Shown: piece by piece, positions 23,211 to 34,152 of the stretch | Position numbering within the stretch: position 1 is the stretch's first letter | Layout: the number at the start of each line of letters is the position of its first letter | Assembly: GCA_030077755.1 (NCBI GenBank) | Contig: JAQJZZ010000004.1 | Location: 2,170,001 to 2,234,000, forward strand | Origin: Filosporella fistucella | Lineage: Eukaryota > Ascomycota > Leotiomycetes > Helotiales | Length of the DNA stretch: 64,000 bases | Direction: 5' to 3' | Notes under the pieces: generated by a model | The model's input: only the letters and a program-made list of their open reading frames with translations | The model's database searches: none | What the model was told of the DNA's origin: nothing | Position numbers and translations under genes: made by a program

Positions 23211-25396
23211 TCTGAGACTGATATGGGCAGAAAATGCACTTGAGAATAAGCAAGGTTGAAGCTCCACCCCCATATATATGCTCCGACCTCCTGAGCCTTC
23301 ATTGTAACACCTCTAGCCCCATTCAAGCAGTAATTCTTCATCTCCTGATTTCTGGCGTGATGTTTTTGGGGAGAGGGAGATATACGCACGTGATTGCGTG
23401 ATGTCGGCTTTGGCCGGCGAATGGTTTTGAGGTTATTGTCAGCTAAGTTTGCAACCTAAAACTCACAAACTTTACGACGCGAAGATGGACTTCAACTACG
23501 AACCGCGGACTGCAGTTGAGCTCAGGTATCGGATCAAAGCATAACCGTGAGAGACGACACCCGCCGAATATTTTGTTGTCAGTCCCTTCGAACCTCTCCA
23601 TCAATGTGTCCGACTTGGCTTGTCGACGCTACAGGACTACCTGTAGGGCGACCGTCAGGAACGGCAGATACGGATTTTGATATGCAGGAGTATCTAGACG
23701 GTGTTGCTAGCTTGCAAGAGACGTTACGATATGGCGGTCGGGTTGTATGTCACGATAATTACACACTTCCAGCTCCACTATCTATATCGATGGCGGAAAG
23801 TCACTGAAGCGTCGCAGACATTTGATAACGCGTCGCTGACAGAAAATTAGCTCCTTTGTCTACATTCTCCATCTGGAGCTAAGCAACCATCGAGTAGTAT
23901 CCCCACAATCATATCAATCCGAGCAACTCCTACAAGTCATTCCCTCCATATACCTCTAGCCTTTGCGACATTTGGTGGCAAGCATTTCCGTTGATGCTAG
24001 ATACAACGAGAATTCCTTTCTCGAAGGAAGGAGATCTCACCACGCAATATTCTTAGTTCTATCACGACTTGACATTGCCGCTGAGAGGTCCTCGTTGGTT
24101 GAATATCTTTCCCAGATTCTGACAGAAGGACTCCATGACATACATCTGGCGAAATTAGGGATTGGATATCCATACTGGCCCTCAAAGACGTAGAGAATGC
24201 AAACTGCGTTTGGAAGAGTTCTACGCTCAGAATTCTGGGGATGCCTCTGGGATAAGGTCGGACTGACCTTCACGACTCTGTCTGGTCATATTCGAAGCTT
24301 AGGATCTGATGCGCAAAATAATCTACGTTGGGTAAGCGGCTACATACTACACTTCCTGTGATGTTTCCGATCTGGAGTTGGTGGAGTCTTCTGGAAACTT
24401 TGGTATGATCTACGAATGCCAGCCTAGATTCGAGAAGGTTGAAAACCACGTTTGCTGCCAGCCATGACTCGAAAGTCAGTGGTCTGACATCTATCCCGTG
24501 CAGGATGCGGACAGCTCAAGCTCCAAATTCTGCAAGTGCGGTTCAGATCCTTGATTTATCCTATTCTTTTTCCTGCCAGGACGTTCTTTACACCGAACTG
24601 CTACTTTGCACAGATCAAGTATGCATTTGTCTCATGGATACTTACGGAAGCAAGTAAGAGATGCTTTTATTTCGTTCCAGTCAACGTCATCTCGTGTATT
24701 GAATTATAGAAATCCTCATTTAATTTATATCCCGTGTCTCGAATGGGCTACGGGAAGACATGATACTTGGCAAGTATGGAGCCGGAATCTATATTGAGCA
24801 TGGAACCTGAGACAAACTTGGTCCGATGTCACCCTTTCAGATGCTTAGTAGTGCAATTGATGAAGCTCTTCGGAAAACTTTGCTGGCAGGTTCTTTTCAT
24901 TTAGACTTTCTCAATCGATTTGTGACGAAGCCATCCCCACACACTTTTCACAGACCACCAAACCTCTCCAGTGCGCATCCCAAAGATTTTCACCGGGATT
25001 ATATGCTTGTATTCTTGAAGTCTTATTAGCGAAGCCGGATAAACGTTACGCCCTGCGAATGTTGAAGGCATATGCGTTTCTCAAGCTCGAAATGTAACAG
25101 ATCTTAACCGCTTAAAAGATCGATCGGTACGCATAAAGAGACATCTCTAGCGAGCTTAAATATCATTGCATCTGCGTCATCGCCACCTTTTTATAGGTTG
25201 GTTCAAAGGCCCTGTGTTTTCCACCCTTGGCCTCCCGCAAGTCAAGCATTCTCACACACAGACCGTCTTGGAGAAATGAAAGTCGGATGTAATATGCCGG
25301 TATTTGGACGACGCTACCTGGAGGGCAGAGTATATCATGAGGCTTCTGGTAGCTTGATTCAACAAATTTTCGCTCGTTTTTTGTATTTTCGCCACC
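23211..25396. other. Long gene-free stretch
   Basis: About 2.2 kb without a supportable gene on either strand. Short frames at 23547-23807 and 24826-25029 (+) show ordinary amino-acid composition but no domain, signal or splice continuity. This could hold a lineage-specific or decayed gene; nothing in the sequence decides it. Confidence 0.4.
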
Positions 25397-26740
25397 ATGT
25401 TGTTTTCTATTGTTCTTTTGATACCCTCGGTGCTAGCAGCATCGCCTCTGGCAGTAAGTAGCTTGTCCAGTCAATTACCTAGCTAAACTTCCTAGGGCGT
25501 CAATATCGCAGGTTTCGATTTTGGTGTAGATATTCAGGTAAGATATGTGATATTACATAGTCTGTTATCTAACTCGAATAGGGCACAGCCATCCTTGCAA
25601 ATGCAAATCCTCCTATCGCAGCGCTCGGTGGCAGTGACGGAATTGCTCAGATGCAGCATTTTGCTAAAGATGATGGTCTGAATATGTTTCGGCTGCGTAG
25701 GTCTCGCAGAGCATCGATTTGAGACAGAACCTGCTGATCTTTTCAGCTGTCAGCTGGCAATTCTTGATTAATAGCGTCACATTGACCGGAAATGGTACAG
25801 CAAATGGCACAAGGAGTAATGCTGCCAGTGGAAGTCTCGACACAACCAACCTGAACAAATACGATACCCTTGTGAAGGGATGCCTAGCAACTGGAGCGAA
25901 GTGTGTCATTGATGTTCATAATTACGCTCGTTTCGAAGGCAAGATTATTGGTCAAGGTGGTCCATCAAATGCCGAATTCGCCAATTTGTGGGGACAAGTA
26001 GCCAAGAAGGTGTGTATTTTGTGCTGAATGAGGAACTTTGCTGACTGCATAGTACGCAAATGAGACGAACGTTGTCTTTGGTTTGATGAATGAACCTCAC
26101 AATATACCGGACATGAAACTTTGGGCTGAAAGTTGCCAAGCTGCAGTTACTGCTATTCGTCAAGCCGGAGCTACGACGCAAATGATTTTGCTTCCAGGAA
26201 ACGACTTTTCAGGTGCTCAAACCTTTGTCAGCAATGGATCGGCTGGAAATCTGAGTACCGTTCACAACCCAGACGGTACCAATACTAGTTTGATATTTGA
26301 TGTGCACAAGTATCTGGATTCGGATGGAAGTGGACAGCATCTGGAATGTGTTACCAATCACATTGCCGACACATTTATGCCATTGGCGAATTTCTTGGTT
26401 GCAAACAAGAGAATGGCAATTCTGAGTGAGACGGGAGGAGGAAATACTCCTTCGGTAAGTACTTCCCTTTGTCACTGCTTGTGATATGAAGCTGACTTGA
26501 TAGTGTTTGACGGATTTCTGCCAGCTGATGATGTTTATCAACGCCAACACAAATGCATACTTGGGATATACAGGCTGGTCTGCAGGAGGTTTCTCAACAA
26601 CATATAATTTGACAATGACTCCGATAGGATCTGCTGGTAATTTCACAGATCAACCGATGGTTACTCAATGTATTGTGGGCACAAGAAATGGAGCTGGTAT
26701 CGCGAGTAAGAAGCAAAGACGAGTCAGGAGAAGTCTGTAA
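25397..26740 (+). CDS. Secreted GH5 endo-beta-1,4-glucanase
   Basis: Six exons: 25397-25453, 25496-25537, 25582-25696, 25747-26009, 26053-26454, 26504-26740; 371 aa. A signal peptide (MLFSIVLLIPSVLA) opens the protein. The GH5 core then follows: GVNIAGFDFG, FRLPVSWQFL, CVIDVHNYARF, the acid/base Glu173 in GLMNEPHNI, FDVHKYLDSDGSGQH and the nucleophile Glu285 in ILSETGGGN, then GYTGWSAGGF. It cleaves internal beta-1,4-glucosidic bonds of cellulose or related glucans outside the cell. There is no cellulose-binding CBM1 module or linker, so it is a catalytic-domain-only form. The C-terminus ends in an unusual basic run (KKQRRVRRSL). Confidence 0.92.
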
Positions 26741-27069
26741 CTATGAAGATATTGATGATGGTAGATAGGGGCACATTACATAGAATTGTATACGTTGGTT
26801 ATTTGGGTTTATTATTTTGCAGCTACGACTACTACCTTATATGGAAAGTTTTGTGATTGTGTAGGTTTATCTTGGCGTTGCCGTCGATCGCTCCCTGATT
26901 GGTCAATCCCAGCCACTCACCAAAATGCGGGGTAGCGGGGTAAAGTCTCCTGACACCTGACAACTCTCGTGTCACCACATCAGCTCAGCTTCGAGAACCG
27001 CAAGTCTAAACTTCTTCTTCTCCAATTCTCACTTTACAATCCTACCTCAATACAATTCATCAAGATACA
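26741..27069 (+). promoter_or_regulatory. Intergenic region with two GCGGGG motifs
   Basis: Between the GH5 gene and the next start codon. Two GCGGGG motifs lie close together (26927-26932 and 26935-26940), the first in the ATGCGGGGT form also seen around the lactonase trio. A CT-rich leader precedes the ATG at 27070. Confidence 0.35.
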
Positions 27070-27987
27070 ATGGCACCACCCAAGGTCACATACGTTACCT
27101 ATAACAAGGGCATTGATTCCAAGCACTTTTACCTTGGAAATCTAGTCCATGACTATCAACACCCAAAGGATTTCGAACCTTACGTCGAGAAGAGCTATAC
27201 TGAGTATGTGGTATCTCTCTCTGTAAAGCCTCAAAACTAACAACATTAGTATCACTGAACCTGCTCCTGCATGGGCAAGATCTGCCGTCCTCGAGAACTT
27301 TGCCTTGACTCTTGGAGAGGACGATGATGACTCTGAAGCTTCAGAGGATGAAGAAGGGCAACGATATCGTGTAGTTGCGGCAGCAAAGTCTGTTAAGGTC
27401 GAGATTAAGGAGTATGTTGGCTTTTTTTGATCAAGAAACTAGCTGATATCCGTAGCCCAAAGAAGTTCTTTACAGAAGTTACCCTCAAATCCGAGGCTGG
27501 CAAGAAATGGCTTGCTTCTCATCTCTCTGTCGCCGAGTCCCTCCTCCCTCACCCAAAACCACCTATCTGGATGATGACCGGTTTGGTTCTGATGACACAT
27601 GCAACATGGACTAGTTTGTCTAGCCCACAGACATTCACACCTGGTCTGCCAGCTCCCTTTGATCCCACTGGAGTTACTGCTATTCGTCGATCGTCTGTTA
27701 GCGAGCATGTCAAGCCGACTGTTGGATTTAAGGAGACGGATACAAAGCATATTCCCGGTGCCGTTATTCACGAGACTGGAAAATATCCAGGTACACGCGG
27801 GTGGGCTGCACAATGGGAGAGAATTGAGGTCAGCGAGGGCAAAGGTGAAAACCAGATTGAGTTGAAGGGTGGAAAGACGGTTGTTTTGGAGCTAAAAGAG
27901 AAGGCTTTTGCTATTAACAGGGACTCCGATGATGTGTATGATGATGATGAGTATTGGGACAAGTTCGTGGATGCTCTAGAGGACTGA
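27070..27987 (+). CDS. Uncharacterised acidic protein
   Basis: Exons 27070-27203, 27250-27411 and 27456-27987 give 275 aa; both introns are about 45 bases with GTATGT donors, and the joins are in frame. I do not recognise a named family. Visible features: an N-terminal VTYNKGIDSKHFYLGN stretch, a strongly acidic block at about 70-85 (EDDDDSEASEDEEG), a central hydrophobic WMMTGLVLMTHATW segment after a proline-rich turn, and an acidic C-terminus rich in Asp (DDVYDDDEYWD). No signal peptide and no clear transmembrane helix, so probably cytosolic or nuclear. Intron quality and codon pattern say it is a real gene. Confidence 0.75.
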
Positions 27988-28222
27988 GATAGATACGGAA
28001 AAGCAGACAGCTTCGGATAGACAGATAGGATTTATTGACGTCAATTCCTCTCTATTGATCTGCGGACGGGCTGTCAATCGTTCTTTGCTGTAGCGTTGCA
28101 GATAACACAGACAAGGCAAACATTACATACTTGAAGATCCAAAGCTATTGCTCTCGGAGTCAGATAAGTTGTGCCCTAAGCTCCTTCCTCACGATTTGGT
28201 GATCCGTGAACTGGAGTTCTAC

Positions 28223-29677
28223 TCATCTTATCACTGGCCATTTTGGGATAATTGTCCCTTTCAATCCAGATCTTTCAATAACAGCACGACCCGCTGCAAT
28301 TCCGTCACTCATTACTTGAGCCTCGTCCATTGTTTTCAAAACACCATCCTCTACCAATACCTTTCCGTCAACTACGACCAAGGAGACGTCCCCAGCATTC
28401 GTTGCATACACGACCGTTGCGACAGGGTCATAGTTAGGAACTTGATGGGCTCTCTTCAACTGGATGCCGACAAAGTCCGCCTTCTTACCAATCTCCAGAC
28501 TTCCAATTCCTCCAGGTCCATCAAGACCAACGGCTTTTGCACCATTGATAGTTGCCATCTCTAAAGCTTCTTCTGCCGAAACTACTTTTGGATCTCGAGT
28601 GTTTCCTTTGTGTATTATGGCCGACAATCTCATTTCTTGGAACAGATCGAGCATGTTATTACATGGCGCTCCGTCGCAACCAATCCCAACATTGACGCCC
28701 CCCTTGAGTAGTTCTGGTACCGGACAGAAGCCTGAGCCAAGTTTCATATTCGATGCAGGACAATGTGCGATATGAGTTCCTGTTCTGCTCAACAGACCAA
28801 TATCCTCACCCTCTACCCAGCACATATGGATCAACACTGTTCGATCAGATAGTAGCCCAATTGAGTCACAGTACTCCATTGGAGATTTCTTGAACTCTTG
28901 GAAGACTTCCTTGTCCATCTCCTCTTCGAGACAATGCATGGTAATGTGGATGTTTCTCGCCTTTGCTTCTTCGCACATCTTTGTCAGGAAAGGTGTGCTC
29001 ACCCCCCCTGGAGTTCGTGCTCCAAACCAAACTTTTACTCTTCCATCAGCGGTATCATCATATTTGTCCCACATTTTGATAGCATTCTCTAGTGACTCGC
29101 CGCCTTCTACCAAGCCTTTGTGCATCCGATTCCTAAATGCAGGCTGCTCTGGATTGACATCCATCACCACCTTGCCTAAGCAGCCACGAATTCCAGATTC
29201 TTCGACTGCCTTCACAAGTTGATCAAAACCGTATCTCTCAGCCCAGAGGCTTTCCAAGAAGGTGGTGGTTCCTCCCAGGAGCATCTCGGCGATTGAGAGA
29301 CGTGCACCGGCATAGGCTTCATGTGGTAGAACATTTCCTTGCATGACCCATATTCTATCACACATCCACTAGTTCACGGTGAGTTATTGTCTCACGATTT
29401 GAATGGACTCACTTACAGTGATGAGGTCACAATCATCTGCAGTACCTCTGAACAATGACTGAACCATATGCATATGTGTTGACACAAGGCCAGGAATCAC
29501 GATATGATTGGTCAAGTCATAGACCTCTGCATCTGGATACTTTCCCAGCAGTTGTTTTGATGTTCCGACATCTTTGATAATGTTGTCGGTTACAAAGATT
29601 GCGCCATCTTCATAGATATCACGGTTGCTATTGACTGTAATCACGATCGCGTGAATGTACAATACGGCGGAGGTCAT
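28223..29677 (-). CDS. Amidohydrolase of the TRZ/ATZ (chlorohydrolase/deaminase) family
   Basis: Exons on the minus strand 29677-29417 and 29368-28223; 468 aa. Metal-binding HxH at 68-70 (STHMHMVQ), further conserved segments ITMHCLEEE, LIHMCWVEGEDIGLLSRTGTHIAHCPASNMKLGSG and GCDGAPCNNMLDLFQEMR with the catalytic Asp, plus the typical beta-sandwich flanks (IGKKADFVGI). The family deaminates or dechlorinates N-heterocycles and includes S-adenosylhomocysteine/methylthioadenosine, guanine and triazine hydrolases; the substrate here is open. It is divergent from the permease across a 781-base promoter, which suggests the permease may import its substrate or product. Confidence 0.88.
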
Positions 29678-30458
29678 TTTGGCTCTCTCTTTTGAGCTAT
29701 ATATTAAGAAGTGATCAGTTCTTCTTATGATTCATAGGCATATGAAGTTGGTGGGAAAGTTTCTGAAAACTCGATTCTTGCCAATGTCGATCAAAACATG
29801 GTATGTCGTCTTGCTCTCTTGCAAATGAGAGCAAACGCTAACAGTACTAGCCAGATGATGGGGGTCTATCGAATTGCACCTCCTGTCTCTCTGCAGCAGT
29901 ACTTTTGTGCTAAGATCTCCTAGGCATAGAGTTATCGCCACAATCCTCTCCTGGAACGAGCTTGCTCCAAAAGTGGGGTGCTGTCAAAATGTGGATCGGT
30001 CGGTATGAAGCAGCACCGACCGGAAAGATAAGATCGATGTTTGAGCCTCGCTCGGTGATTTGACCGTTCTAATGAATGCTGCGTTTGTGAAAGTGGGATA
30101 TCTTATCTAACCTGGTCAGGCTATAAAGGTATGTGCCAGATAGAGGTGGATCCCGAAATGGTGAGCTACTGTGAAATCAGGGGCTTCAGCATCAAGCGAA
30201 GATAGGGAGAGACAGCCTATCCCACTTTACACCAGATAGAGAGATCGATGACTATTCTCGAGGGTGCAATTATGATGTTTACAGAATTGGTTTGGGATAA
30301 TATAAAGACTTGCAGCTCTCGTTCCTGCAGATCTTACAACTTCTTCCCCCTATCTGGTCTGAAATATTGGGAGGAACTAATTTGGGTATGTTGACAAGAG
30401 TTTGGCGAAGGGATTGCTTGCTGATGTTATTTATAGAATCATCATCCAAATATTCAAT
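29678..30458. promoter_or_regulatory. Divergent promoter with clustered GATA-factor sites
   Basis: Six HGATAR matches fall in about 330 bases: AGATAAG 30026-30032, CTTATCT 30102-30108, AGATAG 30138-30143, 30200-30205 and 30234-30239, and CTATCT 30350-30355. GATA factors of the AreA/NIT2 type activate nitrogen-scavenging genes in fungi, and clustered sites are typical of permease promoters. A TATAAAG lies at 30301-30307. Control of the permease, and possibly the amidohydrolase, by nitrogen status is inferred. Confidence 0.5.
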
Positions 30459-32168
30459 ATGGATTCCAAATTTTTGAACACCAAGGAAGGGCCTTCGGGT
30501 ATAGACATTGAAGCATCACCAGCAATCGAAGCCAGTAGAAGTTATATCAGCAGCAACCCACAGAAAGGAATACAATATGCCGAAATCTCAGAAGATGCAC
30601 AACAAAAGTACGGGAAGACGGTCCGTGGACTCACAAATCGCCATGTACAGCTAATTACGATTGGGTCATCAATTGGAACTGGAATGTTCGTCGGAATTGG
30701 GTCAGCTCTGGCAAGATCAGGGCCCCTCAGTGTCTTTCTTGGATTCACATTCTTCGCCGTGTTCATCTTGTGGCCATTATTCATGGCTGCAGCCGAGATG
30801 TGTTCCTGGTTACCAGTTCGTGGTTCTATCTTTCAATTTGCTGAGAGATATGTAGATCCTGCACTTGGGTTTGCTGGAGGATATGTTTACTGGTATGGTG
30901 CTTTGATGTTGGTAATATCCGACTTTACTGGATGTGTCTCTGTTATTGCTTTCTGGGATGACAAAACAAATCCAGGTTATTACATCTTACTTACTCTCGG
31001 ATTGTCCCTGCTCTTGAATCTTGTGGCAGTCAAATACTACGGAGAAGTGGAGTTTGTCACTGCGTCGTTCAAAATTATGCTCATGCTTAGTCTACTCGCT
31101 GCAACCTTCATCACCATGCTCGGTGGGAATCCAAATCACGACCGCTACGGTTTTCGCTACTGGGAGCAACCCATGAAAGAATACCTTGAAGCTGGATCTC
31201 TCGGTCGCTTTCTGGGATTTTGGCGTGTTTTCATCTACGCTGCATTTGCTTGCGGTGGACCAGATGTTGTTATGATGACAAGCGCCGAGGTTCAGAATCC
31301 CAGAGTTGTTATTCCAAGGGCAACCAAGAAGATTTATTTCCGCTTGGGACTTTTCTATATCGTGGGAACACTGGCACTCGGTATCATCTGCCCAGCTGAT
31401 GACCCAACTCTTCTACGCTCATTGCAAGACGGCTCAACCGGATCTGCGACTTCACCTTGGGTCATTGGACTCCAGCGACACGGAGTTAATGGGGTGGCAA
31501 ATTTGGTAAACGCCGTTGTTTTGAGTTCTGCCTGGAGTTGCGGAAACGCATACGTCTACTCTTCCTCTCGGACTCTCTACGCATTAGCAATCAACGGCAA
31601 GGCGCCGGCCATCTTTAAGAAATGTCTCAGCAACGGAGTCCCAATCTACGCCCTTGCGGCCGTTGCAGCAGTCTCGTGCCTTAGCTTTCTCAATGCGACA
31701 ACCTCCACCAATACGGTCTTGGGATGGTTCATCAATCTTTCCAGTGTCTCATTCATGATCACATATATGATAATTCTGGTGACCTACATCAAATTCCGAG
31801 CGGCAGTGGTGGAGCAAATTGGACTCGACTCGCTGTATTTCAGAACTCCATTTGGACTACAACCTTATGCTTCATACTTTTCGCTCGCATTTGCCTTCAT
31901 TATTGTATTTTTCAATGGCTTCTACATATTTTGGCCGGGCGCCTTTGATGCATCAGGATTCATCTCATGTTATTTTGGAGTTTTCTTCTTCATTATCATG
32001 TTCGTTTTCTGGAAAGTGTACAAGAAAACCAAGTTTGTAAACAGTGGAGAGGCCGATATTTTCAGTGGCAAGCAAGCAATAGACGATGAGGAGGATGAGT
32101 TTGTAAGGGCAAAAAGTGAGATTCATGTGCCGAGATATCAAAGATGGTTAGATCGATTCCTGTTCTGA
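30459..32168 (+). CDS. Amino-acid permease (YAT/APC family)
   Basis: Single exon, 569 aa from the ATG at 30459 (MDSKFLNT); the frame is open upstream, but no better ATG exists. About twelve transmembrane helices follow a polar 80-residue N-terminus. Hallmarks include LTNRHVQLITIGSSIGTGMFVGIGSAL in TM1, GPLSVFLGF, EMCSWLPVRGSIFQFAERYVDPALGFAGGYVYWYG and the SSSRTLYALAINGKAP segment. This matches fungal proton-coupled amino-acid permeases of the plasma membrane (Gap1/Agp-like). The long N-terminus with several lysines suits ubiquitin-controlled turnover. It lies between the amidohydrolase and the HD/D-amino-acid genes and may supply their substrate. Confidence 0.93.
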   Translation: MDSKFLNTKEGPSGIDIEASPAIEASRSYISSNPQKGIQYAEISEDAQQKYGKTVRGLTNRHVQLITIGSSIGTGMFVGIGSALARSGPLSVFLGFTFFAVFILWPLFMAAAEMCSWLPVRGSIFQFAERYVDPALGFAGGYVYWYGALMLVISDFTGCVSVIAFWDDKTNPGYYILLTLGLSLLLNLVAVKYYGEVEFVTASFKIMLMLSLLAATFITMLGGNPNHDRYGFRYWEQPMKEYLEAGSLGRFLGFWRVFIYAAFACGGPDVVMMTSAEVQNPRVVIPRATKKIYFRLGLFYIVGTLALGIICPADDPTLLRSLQDGSTGSATSPWVIGLQRHGVNGVANLVNAVVLSSAWSCGNAYVYSSSRTLYALAINGKAPAIFKKCLSNGVPIYALAAVAAVSCLSFLNATTSTNTVLGWFINLSSVSFMITYMIILVTYIKFRAAVVEQIGLDSLYFRTPFGLQPYASYFSLAFAFIIVFFNGFYIFWPGAFDASGFISCYFGVFFFIIMFVFWKVYKKTKFVNSGEADIFSGKQAIDDEEDEFVRAKSEIHVPRYQRWLDRFLF

Positions 32169-32781
32169 GGAGCTTCTATTAGATCTTAGCAGAGTTTGGT
32201 GCGATCATGGGGTATGTGATACATGGATGTACTGTAATTACTGTTTGCGGAAAGGCCGTATGGATGTACTTGATTATTGTTGACGGGGAAAGGGCGTTCC
32301 AATAAGCGATAACAGAAATTCCAGGCAACATCACCTTTGGTAGGGAATTATAACTTTTGCGATATGCATGGCAACAAGTACAGATTTCCATGTATGCGGC
32401 GCAGCTCGCTTTCGTTCTGTTTTCGCACTCACGAGCAGTCATCAGGGTTTTCACTTTGCCTTCAGAGGCTACAGAACCTTCCTACATACCTAGGTGCCTC
32501 ACAGGGGTTATGTCGGTCGTGATCTCGAAGCTCTATTGATTTCAAAGCTCTGTGGATTCCAAAGCTCTATTGATTCCAAAGCTCTGTTGATTCTAAAGCT
32601 CTGTTGATTCTAAAGCTCTATTGATTCCAAAGCTTTCATGATTCCAAAGCTTTCATGATTCCACAGCTCTCGTTGCACTATATGATAAGGCAAGCCGATC
32701 CCATCCAGCAAGCTCTTTACCCACAAGTCTTTCACTATCTAAATCGAGGAACACTTGCTTCTGCCTATCCCGGCTGTGACC
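32169..32781. other. Intergenic stretch with minisatellite
   Basis: Between the permease and the HD-domain gene. Apart from the tandem repeat at 32527-32670, no gene is seen. The repeat ends about 110 bases before the start codon of the HD-domain gene. Confidence 0.5.
32527..32670 (+). repeat. 17-bp tandem repeat, about 8.5 copies
   Basis: Direct repeat with consensus AAAGCTCTATTGATTCC (17 bases). Copies vary mainly at the central ATT/GTT/GTG and at CTCT versus TTTC; the last two full copies read AAAGCTTTCATGATTCC. The higher-order variation shows local duplication of variant units. The repeat is noncoding and lies in the promoter-proximal region of the HD-domain gene. Confidence 0.9.
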
Positions 32782-33704
32782 ATGGCTCTTATCAAATTCA
32801 TCTGGATTGTTCAAGTGCTAATAGCCTCTTACGCATGCCCGTCCCTCGGCTTCCAGCATGTACTTCCTCGCCATATCAACCAGAAGCCAACCCGTGTCCT
32901 CGGAGGTGTCACGGTCATTGATACCCCTCTGTAAGCCAAGTTATGCAATATAATTCTCTTCGAAAAATATTCCAAAATACTATGTAAAGTCACTGATTCC
33001 GTAATCACCAGCGTACGTGCCGCCCAATCCATGGCCCGCAAATACAGTGAGGATTACCTTTTCAACCATATTATGCGCACATGGCTTTTCGGCGCACTCG
33101 TAATCAACCACAACACCACGCTGCAACAAACCGTTGACCTCGAAGTGCATGCTGTCGGCTCCATCCTGCATGACCTCGGTCTCGTGCTCAATGCGTCCTG
33201 GATTAGCGAAGACCTCCGTTTTGAAGTCGATAGTGCGCTCGCCGCTACCAACTTTGTTGAAGGCCAAATTGCTCACGAACATAAAGAGTCGGCTTGGGAC
33301 GCTCACCGGTTACAGCTGCTGTTTGACTCAGTTTTGTTGAGCTCGGAGCCAAAATTCGCCATGTATAAAGAGGCGACAGTTGCGGCGGTGGTATATGGTG
33401 TCTTGATTGATTTAAATCCGACAGATTCACGTGTTACAACTGCAGAGGTTAATGAAGTTTTTGCGGCATTTCCAAAGGGCAACTTCTTGTCGGGAGTTAA
33501 TCAAACACTCATTACACTCTGCGAACGAAAGACTAATTCAACCTATGGTCAGTAGATATCCTCGTTATGATTGTATATGCAAGATTTTAGATTCATGCTA
33601 ACCTGTACGGTCTGGTGGTAGATTCTTGGCAGCAAGCTTTTGGAGATGCCTATGTGCCAGGCTATTCTGCAGTTGGATTTCGTATCTTCGACTTCTTTGC
33701 ATGA
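32782..33704 (+). CDS. Secreted HD-domain protein, cyanamide-hydratase-like
   Basis: Exons 32782-32930, 33012-33547 and 33622-33704; 255 aa. Exon 1 supplies an N-terminal signal sequence (MALIKFIWIVQVLIASYACP). The HD domain follows, with the first His in FNHIMRTWLFG, the HD pair in SILHDLGL, a basic HEHKESAWDAHRLQL helix and the distal GVLIDLNP region. The last exon gives the DSWQQAFGDAYVPGYS tail common to fungal HD proteins grouped with cyanamide hydratase. That family hydrates nitriles such as cyanamide to urea using a metal bound by the HD residues. Fungal paralogues are often uncharacterised, so the function is only suggested. The signal peptide is unusual for a hydratase. Confidence 0.82.
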
Positions 33705-34152
33705 TATACCTCTATGAAATGAGAAATAGTATAAGTGGAATGAAGTAAAAGCATTTAGATATATCTCCCTGATAGAATAGTTTTATACATCTCGACACTT
33801 CTGTCTGTAATTTTGTCATTCGAATATATGACTGGGAAGATCTTCGACTGGGTCAGTGCTATTCTCGTCAAACAAGGGACTTTTCACTCAGACTCCTCTT
33901 CTATCTAGTCTTGGGCAGACTATTGGTTCAGTATAACCGCCCCCTTTGCCTCTCCTTCTACCTACCAAATCTATTTCGGACGTGATCTGGAAGGCCGTCA
34001 CGGCACAGGGTACCTCCATTTTTACTGCTTCCCTCACACCCATACTCTCCCACGTACCTGACTTCCAACACGTCGATATCAAATCTCCGAGATCAAATCG
34101 AAAGAACAAGAGCCGGTTAAACATAATTGTTGATTCGAATCGAGTTGATAAT
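33705..34152. other. Convergent intergenic region
   Basis: 448 bases between the 3' ends of the HD-domain gene (+) and the D-amino-acid oxidase gene (-). No gene or clear repeat is seen. Confidence 0.5.

Noticed and set aside
23547..23807. 86-codon + frame in the gene-free stretch before GH5
   Set aside because: Plausible composition but isolated, with no signal, domain or splice continuity.
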